Below the pieces are notes generated by a model that saw nothing but the letters and a program-made list of their open reading frames with translations, was not told where the DNA came from and did not search any database. Positions 1 through 10,225 of a DNA stretch of 64,000 nucleotides are shown piece by piece. The stretch is from the NCBI RefSeq assembly GCF_024400215.1, contig NZ_CP053748.1, forward strand, positions 5,208,001-5,272,000, in the 5' to 3' direction. Position 1 is the stretch's first letter, and every line of letters begins with the position of its first letter. The translations under genes were made by a program, and so were the position numbers. This DNA comes from Massilia sp. erpn (lineage in GTDB: Bacteria > Pseudomonadota > Gammaproteobacteria > Burkholderiales > Burkholderiaceae_D).

Positions 1-1
1 C

Positions 2-193
2 AACAGCAAGTGGAACCGCTGGCTGTTCAGTGGCTTGCACCAGCTCGATTTTGCCGCCGGCTTGCGTACCCGTCCGATATGGGACGTGATGGTGGCATCG
101 CTGAGCATCCTGGGCGCGATGCTGAGCATAAGCGGACTGGTGTTGGGCTGGCGCCGTCTGAGCAAGCGCCGCCCGAGGCTGCAGCAACGCTGA
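2..193 (+). CDS. PepSY-associated membrane protein, C-terminal end (partial)
   Basis: This is the last 63 codons of a gene that begins before the window. The reading frame enters at base 2 and stops at TGA 191-193. The visible peptide has the RWLFSGLHQLDF block, a hydrophobic segment ending in GLVLGWRRL, and a short basic tail. That arrangement is typical of the last transmembrane helix of PepSY-domain inner-membrane proteins, many of which are linked to iron or siderophore reduction. No start or N-terminal domain is visible, so the subfamily cannot be given. Confidence 0.72.
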   Translation, partial: NSKWNRWLFSGLHQLDFAAGLRTRPIWDVMVASLSILGAMLSISGLVLGWRRLSKRRPRLQQR

Positions 194-251
194 AATCGGC
201 GATCAACACGGTTGCCGGCCAAGTGCCTTTACCTGGCCGGCATGTTCCCCT

Positions 252-1004
252 TTAGGCGCCAATGACCGCCTCGACTTCTGCCTTGCATTGCATGAGCGCG
301 GAGAGCAGCGCACTTTTATGCTCGGCGAATCGTTGCGCTGGCACGCCCAATGAAATAGCGTATCGCTCAGTCATTCCCGTGTTTAGGGTAACCCCTATAC
401 CGCACACTCCCAAGGCGTGTTCCTCGATATCGACACCGTAACCGTTCTCCCTGATCGTATCGAGTTCGATGAGCAGGCGCTGGCTATCAGTGATGGTATT
501 TTGCGTCCGCTGTTCCAAGTGACCGTCAAAGAGTCCGGTGATTGTTTCGTTGGGCAGATCCGCAAGCAAGGCTTTACCGTGCGCAGTACAGTGGATCGGA
601 TAGGCCGTTCCTATCGCCGACACTACGCGCAGTTCCCGATCAGAGACGTATTGGTCCACAGATACGGCGTGCAAGCCACGATAGACACAAACATCTACCG
701 TTTCCCTGGTACGACGTCCGAGTGCTTCGGCATATGGGCGCAAGACTGCAACGACGTCCGTATGGGCGGAAGCGGCAAGTCGGACGATCGCCGGCCCCAA
801 TTTCACGCCCCCCTTGCCGCTGGTGACCAGCTGTTGCGCTTCCAGCGCAGCCACAATGCGATGGACCGTGGTGCGAGGGAGATCGGCGCCCTTCGCAATC
901 TGCGCCAAGCTTAATCCGCCGGTTTGATTCTCCAGCGCGCGTAACACTGCAGCGGCACGTGCAATCACTTGCTTCCCGCTATTTCCATCATTTTCTTCGC
1001 TCAT
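252..1004 (-). CDS. IclR-family transcriptional regulator
   Basis: This 250-residue protein has the usual IclR length and layout. A winged helix-turn-helix lies at about residues 12-75 (LSLAQIAKGADLPRTTVHRI). An effector-binding domain at about 80-248 includes the AIGTAYPIHCTAHGKALLA block. IclR proteins usually respond to small aromatic or organic acids. The gene is divergent from the PhlG-like hydrolase at 1228, and the shared intergenic region holds two TGTTCC/GGAACA-type inverted repeats, so it very probably controls both genes. The ligand is unknown; an acylphloroglucinol or breakdown product is a guess from context. Confidence 0.93.
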   Translation of the reverse strand: MSEENDGNSGKQVIARAAAVLRALENQTGGLSLAQIAKGADLPRTTVHRIVAALEAQQLVTSGKGGVKLGPAIVRLAASAHTDVVAVLRPYAEALGRRTRETVDVCVYRGLHAVSVDQYVSDRELRVVSAIGTAYPIHCTAHGKALLADLPNETITGLFDGHLEQRTQNTITDSQRLLIELDTIRENGYGVDIEEHALGVCGIGVTLNTGMTERYAISLGVPAQRFAEHKSALLSALMQCKAEVEAVIGA

Positions 1005-1056
1005 ATTTCCATTTCATCCATAAAGAGCACAACTTCCGGTGCAACCACGTTCCAAC

Positions 1057-1075
1057 TGTTCCATTGTACGGAACA
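1057..1075. promoter_or_regulatory. Inverted repeat TGTTCC-N7-GGAACA, probable IclR operator 1
   Basis: Half-sites TGTTCC (1057-1062) and GGAACA (1070-1075) form a perfect 6-bp inverted repeat, 53 bp upstream of the IclR-type start codon. The same half-site words occur in the palindrome at 1174-1188. Two related palindromes between a divergent regulator and its neighbour strongly suggest operators. This one is placed to affect the regulator's own promoter. Confidence 0.6.
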
Positions 1076-1132
1076 ATTGACCGTTTAAGGATCAAAAAAA
1101 TCAATTCTTAAGCAATCCTCGAAAAAACCGCG

Positions 1133-1161
1133 TTGACATTGCTTTTTCTCATTTATATACT
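1133..1161 (+). promoter_or_regulatory. Sigma-70 promoter of the PhlG-like hydrolase gene
   Basis: The -35 hexamer TTGACA (1133-1138) matches consensus exactly. A 17-base spacer follows, then TATACT (1156-1161), five of six bases of the -10 consensus. The start codon at 1228 lies about 60 bases further on. An unregulated promoter this strong would be costly. The perfect palindrome 13 bases downstream of the -10 box fits repression. Confidence 0.8.
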
Positions 1162-1173
1162 AATTCCATTATT

Positions 1174-1188
1174 CGGAACATTGTTCCG
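1174..1188. promoter_or_regulatory. 15-bp perfect palindrome CGGAACA-T-TGTTCCG, probable operator 2
   Basis: CGGAACA (1174-1180) and TGTTCCG (1182-1188) are exact reverse complements around one central T. The site lies just after the -10 box, over the expected start of transcription. A bound repressor there would block initiation. It shares its half-site with the repeat at 1057-1075. Confidence 0.65.
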
Positions 1189-1227
1189 ATAAACGGACAA
1201 ACTTATCAATCAAAGATTGGATAAAAA

Positions 1228-2244
1228 ATGAACATGATTTCGCGTAGAAAACTGCTGACCACCACGCCTCTGCTGGCCGCCGGCGCCATGCTGACTACCG
1301 GTATGCCAACCAAGCTGTTGGCCGCAGCGACAACGGCAAAAGACGCTGTTCAGCCCGGAGACAAAACGCTGGTTACCTACTTCCAGGTTCCAATGCAAAA
1401 GCGCTGGCCGATCAACAAAAAACTGGTGCAGGCCAAGCCATACGCGAAGTACTTCCAGAAAGATCTGGTGGTGCCTGTCGAGATGGTTGAAGCACTGGAA
1501 AAAGGCCCGCTGCCGAAAGAGTGGATCATTCCGCCAACCGTCACTGGTCTAAAAACAATGATGCAGACGTTTGGGCAGGCACCTGTATCCGGCTATGCCT
1601 TGGTTGAAGAAGGTCCGCTGGCCTACGCACAAAGCCGCCACGTCTTCCCGGGTGTTACCGCCAAGATGTTCGAATGGTGGTTCTGCTGGCATCCGCTGGA
1701 AAGCGAACGCTATATGCTGTGGTTCCCCTACGCTCACATTCACAACTCGGTGAAAGATCCAAAGCGTCTGGCCGATACCCGCTTGAGCTACGGTGAGCGC
1801 CTATATGGCAACCCTAACCACATTACCGAATACATCGGCGGCATGTTTCTCGATGGTGTGATCAGCTTCGATGATCCAGCCGCCTTCGGCGTGGACAGAA
1901 CCCTGATCGAAAAAGAAGGTTTCACTTTCAACGCCAGCGGCATCATCTCGCCGTGGGACGCGCCTGATACGCCGCTGGTGCTCATGATTCACTTGGCCCG
2001 CGATACTCCGGCCGGCCTGGAAATGATCAACCGCTACTGGATCGGCACCCACGAATCCTTCGATCGCTTCAAGAAATTCCCTGGCGGCGCGCGCCTGTCA
2101 AAAGCGCTGACGAAGAAAATGGGGTTGGACAAGGCTGCGCTGGAAAACTTCGCTTATGAGATGGCCCTTCACGACATGACGGAATTCACCTGCCTGGGCA
2201 AATTCCTGGCCGACATCTACAAAGAAAACAACCCTAAAGCTTAG
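1228..2244 (+). CDS. Tat-exported DAPG hydrolase (PhlG)-like protein
   Basis: The 338-residue protein starts with a twin-arginine signal (SRRKLL at residues 5-10, then a hydrophobic Ala-rich stretch ending near residue 34), so it is probably exported folded. The mature part resembles PhlG, a zinc hydrolase that cleaves a C-C bond of 2,4-diacetylphloroglucinol. Visible blocks are EWWFCWHP, WFPYAHIHN, NHITEYIGG and HDMTE. His in WH, Glu in ITEY, and His and Glu of HxxxE near the C terminus could be the zinc ligands. PhlG itself is cytoplasmic, so a Tat signal is unusual. The substrate is unproven. The divergent IclR gene suggests induction by a related compound. Confidence 0.82.
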   Translation: MNMISRRKLLTTTPLLAAGAMLTTGMPTKLLAAATTAKDAVQPGDKTLVTYFQVPMQKRWPINKKLVQAKPYAKYFQKDLVVPVEMVEALEKGPLPKEWIIPPTVTGLKTMMQTFGQAPVSGYALVEEGPLAYAQSRHVFPGVTAKMFEWWFCWHPLESERYMLWFPYAHIHNSVKDPKRLADTRLSYGERLYGNPNHITEYIGGMFLDGVISFDDPAAFGVDRTLIEKEGFTFNASGIISPWDAPDTPLVLMIHLARDTPAGLEMINRYWIGTHESFDRFKKFPGGARLSKALTKKMGLDKAALENFAYEMALHDMTEFTCLGKFLADIYKENNPKA

Positions 2245-2257
2245 TTTTCAGCAGCAA

Positions 2258-2291
2258 GGTCCGGTGTTCGCGCACAGCGACTCACCGGACC
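2258..2291. terminator. Hairpin between convergent genes, possible shared terminator
   Basis: GGTCCGGTG (2258-2266) and CACCGGACC (2283-2291) form a perfect 9-bp stem with a 16-base loop, within the 52 bases between the convergent stops of the PhlG-like gene and the E3 gene. There is no clear U-run on either strand, so it may act only as a weak or bidirectional terminator or as 3'-end protection. Confidence 0.45.
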
Positions 2292-2296
2292 ATGGT

Positions 2297-3694
2297 TCAA
2301 ATATGCAGCGCATGCCCCAGGGCGCGCAGCGCTGCCTCCTGGATCGCCTCGCCCAAGGTCGGATGCGCATGGATCGTGCCCGCCACATCCTCGAGCGTCG
2401 CGCCCATTTCGATCGACTGGCCAAACGCTGCGGACAGCTCCGACACCGCCTTCCCGACCGCCTGCCAGCCAATGATCAGATGATTGTCGCTGCGCGCCAC
2501 CACCCGCACGAAGCCGTCCTTCGATTCGAGCGACATGGCGCGTCCGTTGGCGGCGAATGGGAACATCGCGTCGATGCAGGCAATGCCCTGCGCGCGCGCC
2601 TGCTGGGGCGTGAGGCCGACCACCACCACTTCCGGATCGGTAAAGCACACCGCCGCAATGGCCGCTGGGGTGAAGTGGCGACGCTTGCCGCTGATGATCT
2701 CGGCGACCATTTCGCCTTGCGCCATGGCGCGGTGCGCCAGCATCGGTTCGCCGGTCACGTCGCCGATGGCCCATACATCGCGCATCGAAGTGCGGCACTG
2801 GTCGTCAACCTTGATGAAGTGGCCATCCATATCGATGCGCAGCTTTTCCAGGCCGAAGCCGCGCGTGTTCGGGCGCCGTCCAACGGCGACCAGCACCTGG
2901 TCCGCGGGCAATGCCGACTCTTCGCCGGCGGCATTCTTGATGCGCACCGCACTGCCCTTCTCGTCCAGGCCGAGCACCGAGCAGCCAAGATGGGTTTCGA
3001 CGCCCAGGCCCTTGAGCGCGATGGCGACAGGACGCGTCAAGTCGGTGTCGTAGGCCGGCAGGACGCGGTCCTGCGCCTCCACCACATGCACCTGGGCCCC
3101 GAGCCTGGCATAGGTAATGCCCAGTTCAAGGCCGATATAGCCCGCGCCCACCACCACCAGCTTGTCCGGCACGGTCTTGGGAGACAGCGCTTCCGTTGCG
3201 CTGATCACCTTCCCGCCGAACGGCATGAAGGGTAATTCGGTGGCGTGCGAACCGGTGGCCAGCAGCAGGTGCTGGCAGCCGATGCGCTGCGGGGTTTCGC
3301 CGTCGCGTATCACTTCGACGGTCTTGCCATCGACGATATTGGCCCAGCCCTTGACGACATGCACCCCGCTCTTTTTCAGCAGCGCGGCCACGCCGCTGGT
3401 CAGGCGGCTGACGATGCCGTCTTTCCACAGCACGGTCTGGCCGATGTCGATGCGCGGCGCCTGCACCGAAATGCCCAGCGCCGAGCCGTGCGCGAAATGC
3501 GTGGCTTTTTCAAACTCTTCCGCTGCATGGATCAGCGCCTTCGAAGGAATGCAGCCGACATTGAGGCAGGTGCCGCCCAGGTCTGCGGCTTCGATCAGCG
3601 TGGTGGGTATGCCAAGCTGGCCGGCGCGGATGGCCGCGATATAGCCGCCAGGACCGCCGCCGATCACCAGCAGCGTAGTGGTGTGTTGATTCAT
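2297..3694 (-). CDS. lpdA: Dihydrolipoyl dehydrogenase (E3) of the branched-chain 2-oxoacid complex
   Basis: The flavoprotein reoxidises the dihydrolipoyl arm of E2 and passes electrons to NAD+. The 465-residue sequence has an N-terminal FAD-binding motif ([19 protein letters not shown]), the redox-active disulfide in [13 protein letters not shown], a central NAD-binding motif ([12 protein letters not shown]), the second FAD motif (VWAIGDVTG), and the C-terminal HAHPTLGEA with the catalytic His. It is the last gene of the four-gene operon, 3 bases after the E2 stop, so it is probably a complex-specific E3. Confidence 0.95.
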   Translation of the reverse strand: MNQHTTTLLVIGGGPGGYIAAIRAGQLGIPTTLIEAADLGGTCLNVGCIPSKALIHAAEEFEKATHFAHGSALGISVQAPRIDIGQTVLWKDGIVSRLTSGVAALLKKSGVHVVKGWANIVDGKTVEVIRDGETPQRIGCQHLLLATGSHATELPFMPFGGKVISATEALSPKTVPDKLVVVGAGYIGLELGITYARLGAQVHVVEAQDRVLPAYDTDLTRPVAIALKGLGVETHLGCSVLGLDEKGSAVRIKNAAGEESALPADQVLVAVGRRPNTRGFGLEKLRIDMDGHFIKVDDQCRTSMRDVWAIGDVTGEPMLAHRAMAQGEMVAEIISGKRRHFTPAAIAAVCFTDPEVVVVGLTPQQARAQGIACIDAMFPFAANGRAMSLESKDGFVRVVARSDNHLIIGWQAVGKAVSELSAAFGQSIEMGATLEDVAGTIHAHPTLGEAIQEAALRALGHALHI

Positions 3695-3697
3695 CGA

Positions 3698-5026
3698 TTA
3701 CTCCACAAATAGCATCGCTGGGCATTCCAGCAGGGCGCGGATCGCTTGCACGAACTGGGCCGCGTGCATGCCGTCGACCACACGGTGGTCGAACGAGGAC
3801 GAGAGGTTCATCATCTTGCGCACTACCAGCCCGCCCTGGCGCACCATAGGACGCTCCACGATCTTGTTGACGCCGATGATGGCGACTTCGGGATGATTGA
3901 TCACAGGCGTGGTGACGATGCCGCCCAAGGCGCCCAGGCTGGAGATGGTGATCGTCGAGCCGGACAACTCGTCGCGCGTGGCCTTGCCCGTGCGCGCGGC
4001 TTCGGCCAGGCGTCCGATCTCGCCGGCGCAGGACCACAGGTCGAGTGCCTCGGCGTGACGCATCACCGACACCATCAGACCGGCATCGGTCTGGGTGGCG
4101 ACGCCAAGATGGATGGCGCCGTACTGCGTAACAACGCCGGCATCGTCATCGAAGCGCGCGTTCATCTGCGGGAACTGGCGCAGCGCAACCACCAGGGCGC
4201 GCGCCAGCAAAGGCAGCACGGTCAGCTTGCCGCGCTCTTTGCCCCACTGTTCGTTCATACGCGTGCGCAGGCTTTCAAGCTCCGTAACATCGATCTCCTC
4301 CACGTAGGAGAAGTGCGGAATGCGGCGCTTCGATTCCTGCATCTTCTGTGCGATCTTGCGGCGCAGGCCGATCAGCGGAATGGTCTGCTCCGTGTGATTT
4401 TCGCGGTAGCCGCCAGGACCGGCGGACGGCGCGTCTTGCACGCCGCGCGCGACGTAGGCGTCCAGGTCCGAATGCAGAATGCGGCCGGCCGGGCCGCTGC
4501 CATGCACGAACTGCAGCTCAACGCCCATATCCCATGCACGCTGGCGTACGGCCGGCGAAGCGAGCGGACGTTCTCCGGCTTCGCGCGCCACGCGGGTAGA
4601 CGCTGCGGGCGTGGCACCGTTTGCCGCTGCAGGCTTGGAGACGACAGGCGCCGCCGCAGGTTTCTCGGCGGCGGGCGGCGCTGCGGGAACCACCGGTGCC
4701 GCCGCAGAAACCGGGGCTGGGGCTGGGGCCGCAGCCTGCGCCGGAGCGGCAGCCGCTGCGGATTGCGCTTTCAGGTTGCCCGCGCCCTCCACTTCAATAT
4801 GGATCAGGTCCGCGCCCACGGCCATCACCTGGCCCGCCGCGCCACCGAGCAAGGCCACGGTGCCATGGACCGGTGATGGAATTTCAATCGTGGCCTTGTC
4901 GGTCATGACGTCCGCCAGGATCATATCCTCGGTAACGGCGTCGCCCACCTTGACATGCCACATGACCAGTTCAACTTCTGCAATGCCCTCGCCAATATCA
5001 GGCATCTTGATGACGTGAATACCCAT
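3698..5026 (-). CDS. bkdB: Branched-chain 2-oxoacid dehydrogenase E2, dihydrolipoyl acyltransferase
   Basis: The 442-residue core transfers branched acyl groups from lipoyl-lysine to CoA. A single N-terminal lipoyl domain has the modifiable Lys in MTDKATIEIP. A long Ala/Pro linker follows, then an E3/E1-binding domain (SPAVRQRAWDMGVEL) and a catalytic domain ending with the active-site block SFDHRVVDG (HxxxDG). The frame is open upstream, but ATG 5026 begins the conserved MGIHVIKMPDIGEG and sits 2 bases after the E1-beta stop, so this start was chosen. Confidence 0.95.
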   Translation of the reverse strand: MGIHVIKMPDIGEGIAEVELVMWHVKVGDAVTEDMILADVMTDKATIEIPSPVHGTVALLGGAAGQVMAVGADLIHIEVEGAGNLKAQSAAAAAPAQAAAPAPAPVSAAAPVVPAAPPAAEKPAAAPVVSKPAAANGATPAASTRVAREAGERPLASPAVRQRAWDMGVELQFVHGSGPAGRILHSDLDAYVARGVQDAPSAGPGGYRENHTEQTIPLIGLRRKIAQKMQESKRRIPHFSYVEEIDVTELESLRTRMNEQWGKERGKLTVLPLLARALVVALRQFPQMNARFDDDAGVVTQYGAIHLGVATQTDAGLMVSVMRHAEALDLWSCAGEIGRLAEAARTGKATRDELSGSTITISSLGALGGIVTTPVINHPEVAIIGVNKIVERPMVRQGGLVVRKMMNLSSSFDHRVVDGMHAAQFVQAIRALLECPAMLFVE

Positions 5027-5028
5027 CT

Positions 5029-6060
5029 TTATGCCTCCACCGCACGTTTGAACGCTGCGCCGACTCGCGCCGGACCCGGGAAATACGCCCATTCCTGAGC
5101 ATGCGGGTAAGGCGTATCCCAACCCGTCACACGCTCAATCGGCGCTTCCAGATGGTAGAAGCAATGTTCCTGCACCAGCGACACCAGCTCGGCGCCGAAA
5201 CCGCAGGTGCGCGTGGCTTCATGCACCACAACGCAGCGGCCGGTCTTCTTGACCGACTCGAGGATCGTATCCAGGTCCAGCGGCCAGAGGCTGCGCAAGT
5301 CGATGATCTCGGCATCGATGCCGGTCTCCCGCGCCGCCGCCTCGCTGACCCATACCATGGTGCCGTAAGCGAGCACGGTCAGCTGTTTGCCCGGCCGGAA
5401 AATGGCGGCCTTGTCGAGCGGGACGGTGTAATAGCCTTCGGGCACCTCGCCCAATGGGTTCTGCGACCAGGGCACCACCGGTTTATCGTGGTGGCCGTCG
5501 AACGGTCCATTGTACAAGCGCTTCGGCTCCAGGAAGATCACCGGATCATCGTTCTCGATCGAAGAAATCAACAGGCCTTTGGCGTCGTAAGGATTCGACG
5601 GCATCACGGTGCGCAAGCCGCATACGTGGGCAAAAACAGCCTCCGGGCTTTGGCTGTGGGTCTGGCCGCCGTAGATGCCGCCGCCGCACGGCGTGCGGAT
5701 GGTGATCGGCGCGGTAAAGTCGCCGGCCGAACGGTAGCGCAGACGCGCCGCCTCGGACACGATCTGGTCGTAGGCCGGATAGATGTAGTCGGCAAACTGG
5801 ATTTCGATGCACGGCCGCAGGCCATACGCGCCCATGCCGATTGCCACGCCGACGATGCCGCCTTCGGAAATCGGCGTATCGAACACGCGCGATTTGCCGT
5901 ATTTCTTTTGCAGGCCTTCAGTGCAGCGGAACACGCCGCCGAAGTAGCCCACGTCCTGGCCGAAGACCACGACGTTGTCGTCCTTCTCCATCATCACGTC
6001 CATCGCTGAACGCAGCGCCTGGATCATGGTCATGGAAGTTTTCACGATGTTTTCCGCCAT
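5029..6060 (-). CDS. bkdA2: Branched-chain 2-oxoacid dehydrogenase E1 beta subunit
   Basis: With E1 alpha, this 343-residue subunit forms the thiamine-diphosphate decarboxylase acting on the 2-oxoacids of Val, Leu and Ile. It has the transketolase pyrimidine-binding domain (residues about 10-185, including PISEGGIVGVAIGMGAYG) and the transketolase C-terminal domain (about 200-335, with DLRSLWPLDLDTI). The LWPLD variant and the separate alpha subunit point to the branched-chain family rather than pyruvate dehydrogenase. It follows E1 alpha by one base. Confidence 0.95.
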   Translation of the reverse strand: MAENIVKTSMTMIQALRSAMDVMMEKDDNVVVFGQDVGYFGGVFRCTEGLQKKYGKSRVFDTPISEGGIVGVAIGMGAYGLRPCIEIQFADYIYPAYDQIVSEAARLRYRSAGDFTAPITIRTPCGGGIYGGQTHSQSPEAVFAHVCGLRTVMPSNPYDAKGLLISSIENDDPVIFLEPKRLYNGPFDGHHDKPVVPWSQNPLGEVPEGYYTVPLDKAAIFRPGKQLTVLAYGTMVWVSEAAARETGIDAEIIDLRSLWPLDLDTILESVKKTGRCVVVHEATRTCGFGAELVSLVQEHCFYHLEAPIERVTGWDTPYPHAQEWAYFPGPARVGAAFKRAVEA

Positions 6061-6061
6061 C

Positions 6062-7530
<1,469 letters not shown>

Positions 7531-7553
7531 AAAAAAGCCCTGTAAAAACAGGG
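7531..7553 (-). terminator. Rho-independent terminator of the secreted small protein gene
   Basis: On the minus strand, the stem CCCTGT/ACAGGG is followed by six T (plus-strand A run at 7531-7536). It lies about 60 bases downstream of the stop of the gene at 7613-8089. Confidence 0.75.
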
Positions 7554-7612
7554 CCTTAGCCTACTTACGAGAATAATTTCACAATGCCATCAAAAAGACT
7601 GAGTGGCTTGGC

Positions 7613-8089
7613 TTATCGCCGAACGCTCGGCTTTCTCGTTTTCACGTAAGCTGAATGCATCACATTGACCAATCCCGCGGGGAAGACTGAGTCTGAATTC
7701 AGCCTCGTCTTACCAAAGCTATTAATCGGTTTAGCCACGCCGGAACTGGTATCCCAACCTTCGAATAACCAAGCAGCTGCACTTCCGCCGCTAAACTGCC
7801 CCACTAAACAAGTGTGTTCATCTGGCTGATAGGCCCCCAGCACAGCGCCACTCGGCTTCTTAGCAATCTCCTTCGCGTCCTGAGCAGCAATCACCTTTTG
7901 ATCGTCATTGAGGATGCAGATCGGATGATTGCTTGAGCACTTTTTTACTGCGGCCACTGATTCCGCAGGGATGAACATATTGTTAATTACTATTTCAGCA
8001 TCAGCAATCTCGCATGCGCGCTTTGCTGATGCGAGCGAGGGCAACGCGATTAGCAACGGCAAAAATAAAATTAGACCCTTGGTTTTCAT
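7613..8089 (-). CDS. Secreted protein of unknown function
   Basis: The 158-residue protein has a clear signal peptide (basic MKTK, then a Leu-rich core, ending ASA near residue 23). The mature part contains four Cys (RACEIA, KKCSSNHPICIL, HTCLVG), possibly two disulfides. No known family was recognised. An upstream in-frame TTG exists, but ATG 8089 has AAAGAG just before it and begins the signal peptide, so it is the better start. It has its own terminator and appears monocistronic. Confidence 0.75.
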   Translation of the reverse strand: MKTKGLILFLPLLIALPSLASAKRACEIADAEIVINNMFIPAESVAAVKKCSSNHPICILNDDQKVIAAQDAKEIAKKPSGAVLGAYQPDEHTCLVGQFSGGSAAAWLFEGWDTSSGVAKPINSFGKTRLNSDSVFPAGLVNVMHSAYVKTRKPSVRR

Positions 8090-8143
8090 ATACTCTTTAA
8101 AAAAGCCTGGCAATTTTAGGATTTAAGCAGTCTGTGGCGGCGA

Positions 8144-8578
8144 TCAGGCGTACATCGCATCCAGTTGACGCTGCATTTCTTCGCCGGACACTTGTTTCTT
8201 ATGCGTGGCGATGGTCCAGGTATTGCCGAACGGATCGATCACGCGGCCTTCGCGCGAGCCGAAGAACATATCGGTCACCGGGCTCAACTCCTTGGCGCCC
8301 TCCTTGATGGCCAGCGCGAACGTGGCATCCGAATCGGGTACATAGATTTGCGCCAGCAAGGGCTGCTCAGGCCAGCCCTCCATCGCTTCGCCCAGATTGA
8401 TGCGCGAATCGCCGAATTTCAATTCACAATGGGCTACCTTGCCATCCGGCGTGTTGAGGCGCAGCAGTTCTTCCGCACCGAACACCTTCTGGTAAAACTT
8501 GACGGCATCGGCCACACTGCTGACGATGCTGTTTGGCGTGATGGTGTTGAAGCCTTCAGGTTTTCCTTGGGTACTCAT
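8144..8578 (-). CDS. VOC-superfamily (PhnB/glyoxalase-like) protein
   Basis: The 144-residue protein shows one compact VOC fold of the PhnB/YdhR type, with repeated beta-alpha modules (SIVSSVADAVKFYQKVFGAEEL, then DPFGNTWTIATHKK). These small proteins usually bind a metal or a small hydrophobic ligand; the family name does not give a substrate. ATG 8578 has AAGGAG eight bases upstream and starts the conserved part. Confidence 0.85.
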   Translation of the reverse strand: MSTQGKPEGFNTITPNSIVSSVADAVKFYQKVFGAEELLRLNTPDGKVAHCELKFGDSRINLGEAMEGWPEQPLLAQIYVPDSDATFALAIKEGAKELSPVTDMFFGSREGRVIDPFGNTWTIATHKKQVSGEEMQRQLDAMYA

Positions 8579-8768
8579 TCCTAACTCCTTGCTTAGTCGA
8601 CGCAATGAAGGCATGGCAATCGCTGCCATGAAATAGATACAGTCGGCGGTGATGCTTGCCGCACCACCGCAGTAGGCTAGCATGCTTTTTCGCTATCATG
8701 CACTCCGCAACAGAAATGGCAAAGGATCACAATTAAAGTTTCGCCAATAAGCTGCCGTTAAAACGGGA

Positions 8769-10187
8769 ATGAGTTCCATAGCCCCCCTCTCCAACTGGCA
8801 ACCTGCCACCCGCTACGTCCCCTCCCCATCCGGCCGGGATAGCAATCCAATCGTAGCCAAGTTCGGCACGTCCGCAACGCCGGCGGCGTCGCCATCAACG
8901 ATCGTCACACTGAGTCCAGAAGCGATTGCTGCCGCCTCCGCCCCCATCCCGACCAGCCTGCGCTACCAAGACCTTGGCGCGGACATGCTCAAGCAGCTCA
9001 GCTCCGGCGCGGTCATTCCGCTGGACCATGCCAAATTGCCGGAGTCTGTCGATAACAAGTTCACCTTGAGTATCACAACCCGCAGCGGCACCAAGGTTGA
9101 CCTTACGCTGGCCAATGTGGGCGATGAAATGATCTACCAGCTCAGCTCAAGCGCTGAACTGAGTGCTGATGAGCGCAAGGCCCTGTCCCATCTGGCGGAG
9201 GGGTTCCAGGGCGCCATCGACGGCATGGCGGGATCGAACCCGCAAGTCCGGCTAGGCGGCCTGACCCAGCTCGATAGCAAGTTTGTGCAGTCCATCGACT
9301 TCCACGCCCAGGTGGAGGGTCCGGATGCCACATCGCAGACTTTGGATTTCCACATTGACGACACAAAGCGGAAAGTGAGCATTGGCGGACCGGACGGGCA
9401 GGCTGAAGTCAACGTGAACACCAGCACCTTGGAGCACGTAGGCAGCAAGCAGCAGCAGGAAAAAGCCATCAAGAATTACCTGGCCCAATTCGACCAGGCG
9501 GCAACGCGCGGACGTGGCGATAAGAAGTTGATGTCCATGTTTAAAGACGCCTTCTCCGATATGAATCGAACGGCCATCAGCGAAGAACGTCGCAGCGACC
9601 TCAGTACACTGCAGCGCTGGCAGTTGAATTCCCACGACCGTACCACGCTGACCGGCCTGTCTGATTTCAATGCGGCCGTCACCCAGACGCCAAAATCCAG
9701 CAATCCGCTCAAGGCGCGGGAGGAGGACAACTTCTCCTATGATATTTCGCAGCAGACTGTTGTGGATAACCGCAGCCCTGACGAGCGCTCCATTCGACAG
9801 AGCCAGCAATCGCACTTGGAGGCCCAATTCCATACCGAGATCGGCAAATCCGGCGCGCCAACATTCGATGGAACTCCGCAAACCCAAAACTACGACTACC
9901 ACCATATCAACGATAGCGCCAGCAGCAATGTCTCGCTGAATTACAAGGAAGGCAAGCTAAGAAAGGCGACGTTGGAACAGGTGGCAAACCAGTCGGAGCA
10001 AGTGCAGACCTTCATACTGGGCAAGTTGAAGTCGGACAAGACCACCCCGAGCCAGCAGGCGCTCGTGCGCGACCTGCTTCCCGCGCTGACCTCCTACGAA
10101 CACTACAAAGGTGAGGACACGCTGAACAACAACATCTTCCTGCTCGGCTCACCGCGCGATCTCTCAGCACGCAACCAGGAGTTCTGA
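8769..10187 (+). CDS. Large uncharacterised protein of a family known mainly from Pseudomonas
   Basis: The 472-residue protein has no signal peptide or membrane segment. Residues 1-65 are rich in Ser, Pro, Thr and Ala and look disordered. The rest is hydrophilic, with blocks such as FTLSITTRSGTKVDLTLA, LMSMFKDAFSDMN and FSYDISQQTVVD. From memory it resembles a family common in Pseudomonas that carries the misleading label lactate dehydrogenase; I see no nucleotide-binding fold here. The last part (SASSNVSLNYKEGKL) also matches that memory. A disordered start could fit a secreted protein, but nothing nearby proves it. Confidence 0.75.
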   Translation: MSSIAPLSNWQPATRYVPSPSGRDSNPIVAKFGTSATPAASPSTIVTLSPEAIAAASAPIPTSLRYQDLGADMLKQLSSGAVIPLDHAKLPESVDNKFTLSITTRSGTKVDLTLANVGDEMIYQLSSSAELSADERKALSHLAEGFQGAIDGMAGSNPQVRLGGLTQLDSKFVQSIDFHAQVEGPDATSQTLDFHIDDTKRKVSIGGPDGQAEVNVNTSTLEHVGSKQQQEKAIKNYLAQFDQAATRGRGDKKLMSMFKDAFSDMNRTAISEERRSDLSTLQRWQLNSHDRTTLTGLSDFNAAVTQTPKSSNPLKAREEDNFSYDISQQTVVDNRSPDERSIRQSQQSHLEAQFHTEIGKSGAPTFDGTPQTQNYDYHHINDSASSNVSLNYKEGKLRKATLEQVANQSEQVQTFILGKLKSDKTTPSQQALVRDLLPALTSYEHYKGEDTLNNNIFLLGSPRDLSARNQEF

Positions 10188-10225
10188 GGCCACGCGTTTG
10201 ATCGGCAGCGGCCAAGGAGTCAACG

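Noticed and set aside
10..255. 81-codon open frame on the + strand
   Set aside because: It overlaps, in another frame, the PepSY-like coding end (2-193), whose peptide has recognisable motifs. This frame has no family features.
2264..3235. Long open frame on the + strand opposite the E3 gene
   Set aside because: It is antisense to a clear dihydrolipoyl dehydrogenase; the His/Arg/Gln-rich peptide is the usual shadow of high-GC codon use.
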